Shown here one piece after another: positions 1 to 5,296 of a DNA stretch of 5,296 bases. Where the stretch lies: NCBI GenBank assembly GCA_028697875.1, contig JAQVEQ010000193.1, positions 1 through 5,296 of the forward strand, in the 5' to 3' direction. The DNA comes from Novosphingobium sp. (GTDB taxonomy: Bacteria > Pseudomonadota > Alphaproteobacteria > Sphingomonadales > Sphingomonadaceae). Each line of letters starts with the position of its first letter. Position 1 is the stretch's first letter. The notes below the pieces were generated by a model. The model had not been told where the DNA came from. It made no database searches and saw nothing but the letters and a program-made list of their open reading frames with translations. The translations under genes and the position numbers were made by a program.

Positions 1-451
1 CGATGCGGTTGTCGTCCCCACCGGCAGCGGGGGCCGCATCGGCCGCGGGCTGGAAGTGTTGCGCGCCGGGAAGGCGAGAAAGATGCTGGTGACCGGCGTC
101 GACCCCGAAGTGAAGCCGCGCGAATTCGCCGCCGAGTACAAGGTCGAAAGCCGCCTGATGCGCTGCTGCATCACGCTTGGCAGCGATGCGGTGGACACGC
201 GGGGCAATGCGCGGGAAACGGCGCAATGGGTGGCCCAGAACAAGGTCCGGTCGATCCGCTTGGTGACGGCGGACTGGCATATGCGCCGGGCTGCCGGCGA
301 ACTGGCGCAGGAACTGCCCCAAGGCATGACCATGCTGCGCGACGCGGTGCCGTCGCAACCGTCGATGCGCACGCTGTTCCTCGAATACAACAAACTGCTG
401 GCGAGCCAGCTTGCGCGCCTGTGGGACGCCGTTGCCCGATGGCTGCCGTAA
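1..451 (+). CDS. YdcF/DUF218 (SanA-like) family protein, 5' end missing
   Basis: The gene is open from the left edge (first full codon at position 2) to TAA at 449-451, giving 149 visible residues. What is visible fits the DUF218 domain of YdcF/SanA/ElyC-type proteins: a first strand DAVVVPTG, then GGRIGRGLEVLRAGKA, then KMLVTGVDP. After these come the conserved DTRGNARETAQW segment (about 193-230) and LVTADWHMRRA (about 259-291), the family's usual polar and histidine motifs. The missing N-terminus would normally carry a membrane-anchoring helix and the first residues of the domain. Family members are linked to envelope functions such as vancomycin sensitivity and envelope polysaccharide or cell-wall precursor handling, but the biochemical reaction is poorly defined, so I give no specific function. 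The 3' end overlaps plsC by 13 bp, which suggests a shared transcript. Family membership is secure; the role is not. Confidence 0.85.
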   Translation, partial: DAVVVPTGSGGRIGRGLEVLRAGKARKMLVTGVDPEVKPREFAAEYKVESRLMRCCITLGSDAVDTRGNARETAQWVAQNKVRSIRLVTADWHMRRAAGELAQELPQGMTMLRDAVPSQPSMRTLFLEYNKLLASQLARLWDAVARWLP

Positions 452-1122
452 GCCGCAGCCTGGCCTTCTACCTCGTCTTTTACGGGGGCAGCGTGCTGTT
501 CGTGCTGGCGGCGCTGGCGGTGTTTCCGTTCAGCGGCAAGGCGCTGGTCGCGGTTACCCACGGGTGGACCCGTTACCATCGCCGGTGCGTGCGCTGGATC
601 CTCGGCATCGCGATTCGCGAGGAAGGGGCGCGGCACGATGGGCCTGCGCTCTATGCCATCAAGCACGAGAGTTTCTTCGAGGCGATCGAGGCGCCCAACC
701 TGTTCCACCAGCCGGCCATTTTCGCCAAGGCGGAGCTGTTCCGCATCCCCGGATGGGGGCGGGCGGCCCGCGAATACGGTCTCGTGCCGGTGGAGCGCAG
801 CCAGGGGGCCAGGGCCTTGCGCGCCATGGTGTCCGCAGCGCGCGACCGGGTCGAGAAAGGGCGGCCGCTGGCGATCTTCCCGGAAGGAACGCGCGTGCCG
901 CACGGCGAACGGGCACAACTGCGTTCGGGCTTTGCCGGTCTGTACAAGCTGCTCGGCCTGCCCGTGGTGCCGGTCGCGGTGGACAGCGGGCCGCTCTATC
1001 ACCGCGTGTGGAAGCGGCGCGGGACAATCACGTTCCGGTTCGGCGAAGCGATTCCCCCGGGCCTCCCGCGCGCCGAGATCGAAGCGCGGGTGCACGAGGC
1101 GATCAACGCGCTGAATTCCTAG
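439..1122 (+). CDS. plsC: 1-acyl-sn-glycerol-3-phosphate acyltransferase (PlsC/LPLAT family)
   Basis: A 227-residue protein, a normal size for bacterial PlsC, which acylates lysophosphatidic acid to phosphatidic acid at the inner membrane. A hydrophobic N-terminal helix (about residues 8-31) would anchor it. The acyltransferase blocks follow in order: block I KHESFFE (H76 and E81, an HX4E form of the usual HX4D), block II LVPVERSQGARAL (115-127), block III IFPEGTR (146-152) and block IV LPVVPVAVDSG. The start is ATG 439, inside the end of the upstream DUF218 gene. A longer reading of the frame from 226 would only add sequence antisense in character to nothing known and would lie wholly within that gene. 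The Shine-Dalgarno sequence is weak (GGGA about 12 nt upstream), so coupling to the upstream gene is plausible. Its stop TAG (1120-1122) lies in the CTAG shared with the convergent dehydrogenase gene. It could be a paralogue with a different acyl acceptor; the family call is firm. Confidence 0.9.
   Translation: MAAVSRSLAFYLVFYGGSVLFVLAALAVFPFSGKALVAVTHGWTRYHRRCVRWILGIAIREEGARHDGPALYAIKHESFFEAIEAPNLFHQPAIFAKAELFRIPGWGRAAREYGLVPVERSQGARALRAMVSAARDRVEKGRPLAIFPEGTRVPHGERAQLRSGFAGLYKLLGLPVVPVAVDSGPLYHRVWKRRGTITFRFGEAIPPGLPRAEIEARVHEAINALNS
1119..1122. other. palindromic CTAG carrying the stop codons of two convergent genes
   Basis: The plus strand reads TAG at 1120-1122 (plsC stop) and the minus strand reads TAG at 1121-1119 (dehydrogenase stop). 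The coding regions therefore overlap by 4 bp tail to tail. No room exists for a terminator between them, and I see no hairpin plus T-run just inside either gene. Confidence 0.92.
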
Positions 1123-2030
1123 CTTTCGTGATCGCTGCGTCCGAAGTCGGGCCGGGCGTCGTCCTGCCCTTCCTCGATGATCGAGCGGCGGATGGCGCGG
1201 GTGCGGGCGAAGTGGTCGAACAGCGCATCGCCGTCACCCACCCGGATTGCGCGTTGCAGCGCGGTCAGGTCTTCGGTGAAGCGTTGCAGCATGGTCAGCA
1301 CCGCTTCCTTGTTGTTGAGGAAGACGTCGCGCCACATGGTCGGGTCGGAGGCGGCGATGCGGGTAAAATCGCGAAAACCACCCGCAGAATACTTGATGAC
1401 TTCGCTGCGGGTCACGTCCTCGAGGTCGGAGGCGGTGCCGACGATGGTGTAGGCGATCAGGTGCGGCACGTGGCTGGTCACGGCGAGGACAAGGTCGTGG
1501 TGCTTCGCGCTCATCGTGTCGACCCTGGCGCCGAGCGCGGCCCAGAAGGCGCAGAGCGCGTCGACCTGGGCCGGGTCGGCCCCCTCGGGCGGGGTGACGA
1601 TGCACCAGCGGTGGTGGAACAGGCTGGCGAAGCCCGCATCCGGCCCGCTGTGCTCGGTCCCAGCCACCGGGTGCGCGGGGATCACTGTCGCGCCGGGCAG
1701 CGCCTTGGTCAGCGCGGCAAAGACGCTCTGCTTGGACGAGCCGACATCGCTCACCACGCAGCCGGGCTTGAGCGCGCCCGCGAATTCCGCCGCCGCCGCG
1801 CCCATCATGCCGACCGGCACGCACAGGATCACGAGATCGGCACCGGTCACCGCTTCGGCCGCGCTGTCGCAGATCGTGTTGGCGAGGCCGCGTTCGGCCG
1901 CCCGTTTGCGCACGGCCGGATCGGCGTCGTAGCCGGTGGTGACGGCGCCGGGCAGATACTCGGCCACGGCCAGCCCGATCGAGCCGCCGATCAGGCCGAG
2001 CCCGACGATCGCGACGCGCTGGAAGCTCAT
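1119..2030 (-). CDS. tyrC: prephenate/arogenate (cyclohexadienyl) dehydrogenase
   Basis: A 303-residue protein, normal for a stand-alone TyrA/TyrC enzyme with no fused chorismate mutase or ACT domain. It oxidatively decarboxylates prephenate and/or arogenate for tyrosine synthesis in the cytoplasm. The N-terminus is a Rossmann fold with GLGLIGGS (10-17). GYD (D35) closes the second strand, and an acid there usually favours NAD over NADP. Next come LCVPVG (69-74), SDVGSSK (94-100) and the catalytic block AHPVAGTEHSG with H120. The helical C-terminal domain has SHVPHL (186-191) and GGFRDFTRIA (217-226), whose arginines R220/R224 are the expected substrate carboxylate contacts. The start ATG (2030-2028) overlaps the hisC TGA as ATGA. 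An AGAGG Shine-Dalgarno sits 7 nt upstream inside hisC and supports this start. Sequence cannot decide between prephenate and arogenate specificity; relatives in Zymomonas are described as broad cyclohexadienyl dehydrogenases. Confidence 0.93.
   Translation of the reverse strand: MSFQRVAIVGLGLIGGSIGLAVAEYLPGAVTTGYDADPAVRKRAAERGLANTICDSAAEAVTGADLVILCVPVGMMGAAAAEFAGALKPGCVVSDVGSSKQSVFAALTKALPGATVIPAHPVAGTEHSGPDAGFASLFHHRWCIVTPPEGADPAQVDALCAFWAALGARVDTMSAKHHDLVLAVTSHVPHLIAYTIVGTASDLEDVTRSEVIKYSAGGFRDFTRIAASDPTMWRDVFLNNKEAVLTMLQRFTEDLTALQRAIRVGDGDALFDHFARTRAIRRSIIEEGQDDARPDFGRSDHES
2027..2030 (-). other. hisC/tyrC ATGA stop-start overlap
   Basis: Read on the minus strand, these four bases are ATGA: ATG starts tyrC and TGA ends hisC. 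With the AGAGG ribosome-binding site 7 nt upstream inside hisC, this is the classic layout for translational coupling, with one ribosome terminating and re-initiating. Confidence 0.9.
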
Positions 2031-3142
2031 GCCAGCGCCTCTGCCATTTCGCGCAGCCCGGCGAGGATGTCGTCCATCTGCTGGCTGGTGCCGATCGTGA
2101 TGCGCAGCCCGTGCGGCAGGGCCTGCCCCGGCAGCCAGCGCGTGGCATAGCCGCGCTGGGCCAGCCCGTCGTGCGCGGCCTCCGCGGTGAGAGCGCCTTC
2201 GAACAGGATCAGCACGAAGTTCGCCTCGCTCGGCAGCGGGCGCAAGCCGTGGTTGGCCATGGCCTCGATCGCGGCGACGAAGCGCGCCCGTTCCGCCCGG
2301 TTGTGCTCGCGCGAGCGGACGACGAAGTCCTGGTCCTCCAGCGCCGCCACGCCCATCGCGTGGCCGGTGTTGGTGACATTGAACGGCAGGCGGATGCGGT
2401 TGAGCATCGAAATGAGATGCGGCGCGCCCGTTGCCCAGCCGATCCGCTGCCCGGCAAGGCCGTAGATCTTGGAGAAGGTGCGAGTGACGAGCACGTTGCC
2501 GTGCGCGGCGGCGAGCGCCATGCCGCCGTCGTCGTCTTCCGGCGCGACATATTCGCCATAGGCCTGGTCGAGCACGAACAGCACGTCGCCCGGCAGCGCG
2601 GCGTGGAGGCGCGCGATCTCGCCCCTGGGCAGGAAGCTGCCGGTCGGGTTGTTCGGGTTGGCAATGAACACCGCGCGGGTCTTGTCCGTTACCAGCGCCA
2701 GCAGGGCGTCGACATCGGTGCCGTAATCGGCGTCCGGCGCGACGACCGGCGTCGCCCCGCAGCGGCGGGCGGCGATGTCGTAGACCGAAAAGCCGTAACG
2801 GACGTAGATCACTTCGTCGCCCGGCCCGGCATAGGCCTGCGCGGCGAGGTTGAGCAGTTCGTCCGAGCCCGCGCCGCAGACGATCCGCGCCGGGTCGATC
2901 CCGTGCACTTCGCCCAGCTTTTCGCGCAGCGCGATGCTGTCGGGGTCGGGATAGAGGAAGGTCGGCTTGGCGTCGGCCGCGGCCGCCAGCGCCGCCGGGC
3001 TCGTGCCGAGCGGATTCTCGTTGGCCGACAGCTTGGTCAGCGGACGGCCGTCCGCCGCCTTGCTCTTGCCGGGGACATAGGCGTGGATGGCTTCGATCCA
3101 CGGCTTGGCAATGGGATGCTTCTTGGTCACGGGCGCGCGCAT
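2027..3142 (-). CDS. hisC: histidinol-phosphate aminotransferase (HisC, class I/II PLP aminotransferase)
   Basis: A 371-residue fold-type I PLP enzyme, typical length for HisC, which makes histidinol phosphate from imidazole acetol phosphate and glutamate. Visible landmarks are KLSANENPLG (37-46), LYPDP with Y64, GAGSDELL (90-97), NPNNPTG (162-168), the PLP-binding D192 and Y195 in LDQAYGEY, and the Schiff-base lysine K225 in TFSKIYGLAGQRIGW (codon 2470-2468). R347 in GLRITIG is the expected carboxylate-binding arginine. The start is ATG 3142-3140. The nearest purine-rich stretch (AAGG) lies only 2 nt upstream, so initiation signals are weak. An in-frame ATG 33 codons further up (3241-3239) would begin inside the metX start codon and adds no recognisable HisC sequence, so I reject it. 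The coupling to tyrC suggests the enzyme may also transaminate aromatic keto acids, as reported for HisC relatives; that is inference. Confidence 0.94.
   Translation of the reverse strand: MRAPVTKKHPIAKPWIEAIHAYVPGKSKAADGRPLTKLSANENPLGTSPAALAAAADAKPTFLYPDPDSIALREKLGEVHGIDPARIVCGAGSDELLNLAAQAYAGPGDEVIYVRYGFSVYDIAARRCGATPVVAPDADYGTDVDALLALVTDKTRAVFIANPNNPTGSFLPRGEIARLHAALPGDVLFVLDQAYGEYVAPEDDDGGMALAAAHGNVLVTRTFSKIYGLAGQRIGWATGAPHLISMLNRIRLPFNVTNTGHAMGVAALEDQDFVVRSREHNRAERARFVAAIEAMANHGLRPLPSEANFVLILFEGALTAEAAHDGLAQRGYATRWLPGQALPHGLRITIGTSQQMDDILAGLREMAEALA
2038..2042 (-). promoter_or_regulatory. Shine-Dalgarno site of the tyrC gene
   Basis: The minus strand reads AGAGG, 7 nt before the tyrC ATG and inside the last codons of hisC. 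It is the best ribosome-binding match on this strand. It fixes the dehydrogenase start at the ATGA overlap. Confidence 0.65.
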
Positions 3143-3170
3143 AGCCTTGTTTTTGGCGGAATGACAGTGC

Positions 3171-3209
3171 GCGATTGCAGGCCGCGATTGCAGGCCGCGA
3201 TTGACAGGG
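3171..3209. repeat. 13-bp tandem direct repeat, two perfect copies plus a partial third
   Basis: GCGATTGCAGGCC occurs at 3171-3183 and again directly at 3184-3196. A third, diverged copy (GCGATTGACAGGG) at 3197-3209 shares the first seven bases and turns into the TTGACA box. It may be a small slippage expansion or a set of regulator-binding half-sites. A 13-bp period is off the helical repeat, so adjacent copies would face different sides of the DNA. Confidence 0.85.
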
Positions 3210-3229
3210 CGGGGCCACTCCCCCAATTC
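3201..3229 (+). promoter_or_regulatory. possible metX promoter with a perfect TTGACA -35 box
   Basis: TTGACA at 3201-3206 matches the sigma-70-type -35 consensus. After a 17-bp spacer comes CAATTC (3224-3229), a poor -10 match. If used, transcription would start at about 3236-3240, almost on the metX ATG, giving a leaderless or nearly leaderless mRNA. The -35 match is clear; the weak -10 box keeps this tentative. Confidence 0.35.
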
Positions 3230-3239
3230 GCGGGACACC

Positions 3240-4349
3240 ATGGCACAGGCCGCGACCGTTACCGCCAGCGAAGTGCTGGAACTGGCCGAACCGCTTCCGC
3301 TCGACAGCGGGCAGCGGCTCGAAGGCGTGCGCATCGCCTACGAAGCCTATGGCGAGCTGAACCCGGCGAAGGACAACGCGATCTTCGTCGCCCATGCGAC
3401 GACCGGGGACCAGCACGTGGCCAGCCCGCACCCGATCACCGGCAAGCCCGGCTGGTGGGACCGCATGGTCGGCCCGGGCAAGCCGATCGACACCGACCGG
3501 TTCTATGTCCTGTCGGCCAACGTGCTGGGCAGCTGCATGGGCTCCAGCGGGCCGGGCTGCCTCGCGCCCGACGGCAAGCCTTACGCCATGCGCTTTCCCG
3601 TCATCACCATCCGCGACATGGTGCGGGCGCACGTGGCCCTGTTCGAGGCGCTGGGGATCGAGAGGCTGCACGCCATCGTCGGCGGTTCGATGGGCGGGAT
3701 GCAGGCGCTGAGCCTTGCCGCCAACTGGCCGCATATCCCCGAACGGGTGCTGGTCATCGCCGCGACGGCGACCATGGCGGCGCAGAACATCGCCTTCCAG
3801 GAAGTCGGGCGCCAGGCGATCATGGCCGATCCCAACTGGCAGGGCGGCGACTACTACGGCACGGGCAAGGCGCCCGACGCCGGGCTGGCGGTTGCCCGCA
3901 TGGCGGCGCACATCACCTACCTGTCGGAAGAGAGCCTGACCGAGAAGTTCGGCCGCCGCCTGCAGAACCGCGATTCCAAGAGCTTCGGCTTCGACGCGGA
4001 TTTCCAGGTGGAAAGCTACCTGCGCCACCAGGGGTTGAGCTTCACCACCCGGTTCGACGCCAATTCCTATCTCTATATCACCCGGGCGATGAGCTATTTC
4101 GATCTCGAGGAAGAGCAGGGGGGGAAACTGGCCGAAGCCTTCGCGCAAACCGACGCGAAGTTCTGCGTGGTCAGTTTCGATACCGACTGGCTCTATCCCA
4201 CCGAACAGTCGCGCAAGCTGGTCCATATGCTCAATGCCGCCGGTGCGCCGGTAAGCTTCGTCGAACTGTCCGCCCCTTACGGGCACGACAGTTTCCTGCT
4301 CGACGTGCCCGCGCTCGACCGCGTGGTGGCAGGGTTCCTCGGGCAATGA
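3240..4349 (+). CDS. metX: homoserine O-acyltransferase (MetX, alpha/beta hydrolase fold)
   Basis: A 369-residue protein, the usual MetX length. It transfers an acyl group (annotated as acetyl) from acyl-CoA to homoserine, the first committed step of methionine synthesis, in the cytoplasm. It shows AYEAYGELN (33-41), the oxyanion-loop motif HATTGDQ (52-58) and HPITGKPGWWD (64-74). Then come NVLGSCMGSSGP (94-105), ITIRDMV (122-128) and the nucleophile elbow GGSMGG with S150. The triad is completed by D316 in FDTDWLYP and H349 in YGHDSFL. ATG 3240 is preferred over an in-frame TTG at 3201, which lies in the promoter-like repeat. A modest GGGA precedes the ATG by about 5 nt. The TGA overlaps the next gene by 4 bp. 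MetX proteins of this fold can be acetyl- or succinyltransferases, and motif reading alone does not settle which. Confidence 0.94.
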   Translation: MAQAATVTASEVLELAEPLPLDSGQRLEGVRIAYEAYGELNPAKDNAIFVAHATTGDQHVASPHPITGKPGWWDRMVGPGKPIDTDRFYVLSANVLGSCMGSSGPGCLAPDGKPYAMRFPVITIRDMVRAHVALFEALGIERLHAIVGGSMGGMQALSLAANWPHIPERVLVIAATATMAAQNIAFQEVGRQAIMADPNWQGGDYYGTGKAPDAGLAVARMAAHITYLSEESLTEKFGRRLQNRDSKSFGFDADFQVESYLRHQGLSFTTRFDANSYLYITRAMSYFDLEEEQGGKLAEAFAQTDAKFCVVSFDTDWLYPTEQSRKLVHMLNAAGAPVSFVELSAPYGHDSFLLDVPALDRVVAGFLGQ

Positions 4350-4777
4350 ATGCGTTGCCGGAAGGCTACCGGCTATCGTTCGACCCGGCGGACGCTGATC
4401 CGGCCGCCGCGCATGCCTATCTCACGCGAAGCTATTGGGCACCGGGCATCCCGGTGGAAACGGTGGCGCGGGCGCTGGACAATTCGCTGTGCTGCACAGT
4501 GCACGATGGTGGCGGGCAAGTCGGCCTTGCCCGGGTCATCAGCGATTTCGCGACGTTCGCCTATCTGTCGGACGTCTACGTGCTGGAACAGCATCAGGAG
4601 CAGGGGCTCGCCAAGGCGATGCTGGCAGCGCTTCATGTCCATCCCCGGCTTCAGGGGTTGAGACGTTGGATGCTGTTCACGCGCGATGCGCACTCGCTAT
4701 ATGCCGGGTTCGGGTGGAAAGCTCTGGCCCACCCGGAACGTGCGATGCTGCTGGATTTTCCCGAGGTGTATTCTTGA
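4346..4777 (+). CDS. GNAT family N-acetyltransferase
   Basis: A 143-residue single-domain GNAT protein, a complete and typical size. It should transfer an acetyl group from acetyl-CoA to an amine that cannot be named from sequence. Visible are an N-terminal AYLTRSYWAPGIP (24-36), strands GQVGLARVISD (57-67) and FAYLSDVYVL (71-80), and the CoA pyrophosphate loop QEQGLAKAML (84-93), fitting Q/R-x-x-G-x-A. The end is TRDAHSLYAGFGW (112-124), with Y119 at the usual acid/base tyrosine position. These features match a widespread small GNAT subfamily. The ATG shares ATGA with the metX stop, and the TGA shares TTGA with the metW start, so it is almost surely co-translated with both. No strong Shine-Dalgarno is seen (AGGG about 11 nt upstream). 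Its position between metX and metW hints at a methionine link but does not prove one. Confidence 0.88.
   Translation: MNALPEGYRLSFDPADADPAAAHAYLTRSYWAPGIPVETVARALDNSLCCTVHDGGGQVGLARVISDFATFAYLSDVYVLEQHQEQGLAKAMLAALHVHPRLQGLRRWMLFTRDAHSLYAGFGWKALAHPERAMLLDFPEVYS
4763..4766 (+). promoter_or_regulatory. Shine-Dalgarno site deciding the metW TTG start
   Basis: GAGG sits 7 nt before the TTG at 4774-4776, ideal spacing, inside the end of the GNAT gene. Together with the lack of any in-frame ATG until residue 32, it supports TTG as the metW start. Confidence 0.65.
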
Positions 4778-5296
4778 GCGCTCTTCGTCCCGACCTCGCC
4801 CTGATTGCCGATCATGTCCGGCCGGGCACGCGCGTGCTCGACATCGGTTGCGGCGACGGCGCGCTGATGGCGGCGCTGCGCGACGAGAAGGGCGTCGATG
4901 CGCGCGGGCTGGAACTCGACCCGGCCAAGGTCGAACAGTGCGTGAGCAAGGGCCTTTCGGTGATCCAGGGCGATGCCAACACCGACCTGGCGTTCTACCC
5001 GGACGGCACGTTCGATTACGCGATCCTCAGCCAGACCCTGCAGACCACCACCCGCCCCGACCTGATGCTGGACGAGCTGCTGCGGGTCGGCCACCAGGCT
5101 TTCGTCAGCTTCCCCAACTTCGCCTATTGGCGGGTGCGGTTCGCCCTGCTGCGCGGGCGGATGCCGGTGACGGCCCACCTGACCTATCGCTGGTACGACA
5201 CGCCCAATATCCACCACCTGACGATCGCGGACTTCCGCGAGCTGCTCGACGCCAAGGGCGTGAAAGTGAAGCGCTGCTGGTTCGTCGCCAACGGGC
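4774..5296 (+). CDS. metW: methionine biosynthesis protein MetW, 3' end missing
   Basis: 174 complete codons are visible, running off the right edge. MetW is usually about 200 residues, so roughly 20-30 are missing. It is a small class I SAM-dependent methyltransferase-like protein: LRPDLALIADHV (4-15), the SAM motif VLDIGCGDG (21-29), the acidic strand end GLELD (45-49) and GDAN with D67. The MetW-typical SQTLQTT (86-92), SFPNFAYW (112-119) and WYDTPNIHHLT follow. MetW is encoded with MetX in many proteobacteria and is reported to support MetX function; no methyl acceptor is established. The only sensible start is TTG 4774-4776, sharing TTGA with the GNAT stop and preceded by GAGG. The next ATG is at residue 32, beyond the SAM motif. 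Identification is firm from these motifs and the neighbouring metX. Confidence 0.93.
   Translation, partial: MSALRPDLALIADHVRPGTRVLDIGCGDGALMAALRDEKGVDARGLELDPAKVEQCVSKGLSVIQGDANTDLAFYPDGTFDYAILSQTLQTTTRPDLMLDELLRVGHQAFVSFPNFAYWRVRFALLRGRMPVTAHLTYRWYDTPNIHHLTIADFRELLDAKGVKVKRCWFVANG

Larger units (their letters stand above)
3143..3239. promoter_or_regulatory. divergent control region between hisC and metX
   Basis: These 97 bp are the only intergenic DNA in the window, so the promoters of both the hisC-tyrC pair and the metX group should lie here or inside the opposite gene. The region holds a 13-bp tandem repeat and a TTGACA box facing metX. On the hisC side I find no convincing -35/-10 pair, and the short A/T run at 3147-3154 is not preceded by a stem, so it is not a terminator. 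I looked for a SAM-II riboswitch, common ahead of metX in alphaproteobacteria. The usual GCTAAA-type end and the fold-forming arms are absent here. Confidence 0.6.

Noticed and set aside
411..2150. A 579-codon plus-strand open frame across plsC and antisense to tyrC
   Set aside because: It is composition-driven with no recognisable motif and conflicts with two well-supported genes.
3209..3224. Small inverted repeat GGGG/CCCC near the metX start as a hairpin or terminator
   Set aside because: The stem is only about 4 bp with no following T-run; it is expected by chance in DNA this GC-rich.
3143..3239. SAM-II riboswitch ahead of metX
   Set aside because: The expected conserved end and pairing arms are not visible, and the direct repeats do not form the needed pseudoknot by eye.
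3143..3241. A 33-residue N-terminal extension of HisC from the ATG at 3241
   Set aside because: It starts inside the opposing metX start codon, has no ribosome-binding site, covers the repeat region and does not resemble HisC N-termini.
1119..4346. A 1075-codon open frame on the minus strand covering tyrC, hisC in another frame, and the antisense of metX
   Set aside because: Only its last 303 codons (tyrC) resemble a protein. The rest is arginine/glycine/alanine-rich shadow sequence typical of GC-rich coding DNA read in the wrong frame.
2111..4777. An 888-codon plus-strand open frame ending in the GNAT gene
   Set aside because: It is antisense to hisC and out of frame with metX. Only the last 143 codons, from 4346, are a recognisable protein.
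4651..5217. A 188-codon minus-strand open frame opposite metW
   Set aside because: It is the antisense shadow of metW, whose SAM-binding and MetW-specific motifs are clear on the plus strand.
1..5296. Defence, phage, toxin-antitoxin or other novel accessory system
   Set aside because: All seven genes belong to recognisable housekeeping families with uniform composition and tight bacterial operon packing; nothing suggests mobile or accessory DNA.

Overview
This is a GC-rich, gene-dense stretch of what looks like a chromosome. It holds seven protein-coding genes, the first and last cut by the window edges, and one real intergenic gap of 97 bp. The proteins, the hisC-tyrC pairing and the metX/metW pairing suggest an alphaproteobacterium, most likely order Sphingomonadales (Novosphingobium, Erythrobacter or a relative). 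That placement comes from recalled family resemblance, not a search. I see no RNA gene, mobile element, CRISPR array, attachment site or phage gene.

Layout. (1) Positions 1-1122, plus strand: the 3' part of a YdcF/DUF218-type envelope gene, overlapping by 13 bp a plsC-like 1-acylglycerol-3-phosphate acyltransferase (phospholipid synthesis). (2) Positions 1119-3142, minus strand: hisC (histidinol-phosphate aminotransferase), then a tyrC/tyrA-type prephenate/arogenate dehydrogenase, joined by a 4-bp ATGA overlap. tyrC converges on plsC, and the two genes share one palindromic CTAG in which each strand reads TAG as stop. (3) Positions 3143-3239: the divergent control region between hisC and metX, with a 13-bp tandem direct repeat and a TTGACA box. 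(4) Positions 3240-5296, plus strand: metX (homoserine O-acyltransferase), a small GNAT acetyltransferase and the 5' part of metW. They are joined by 4-bp stop/start overlaps (ATGA, then TTGA).

How the genes work together. The minus-strand pair serves histidine and tyrosine/phenylalanine synthesis. HisC-type aminotransferases in this group can also transaminate aromatic keto acids, so both products may act in one aromatic pathway. The plus-strand trio starts methionine synthesis: MetX acylates homoserine, and MetW is the methyltransferase-like partner usually encoded beside it. The GNAT gene between them is the least expected element. The left pair is envelope and lipid housekeeping.

This is mostly ordinary core metabolism. 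I found no convincing sign of an undescribed system. The points most worth a second look are the GNAT gene between metX and metW, the tandem repeat in the divergent control region, and the heavy use of overlapping start and stop codons.
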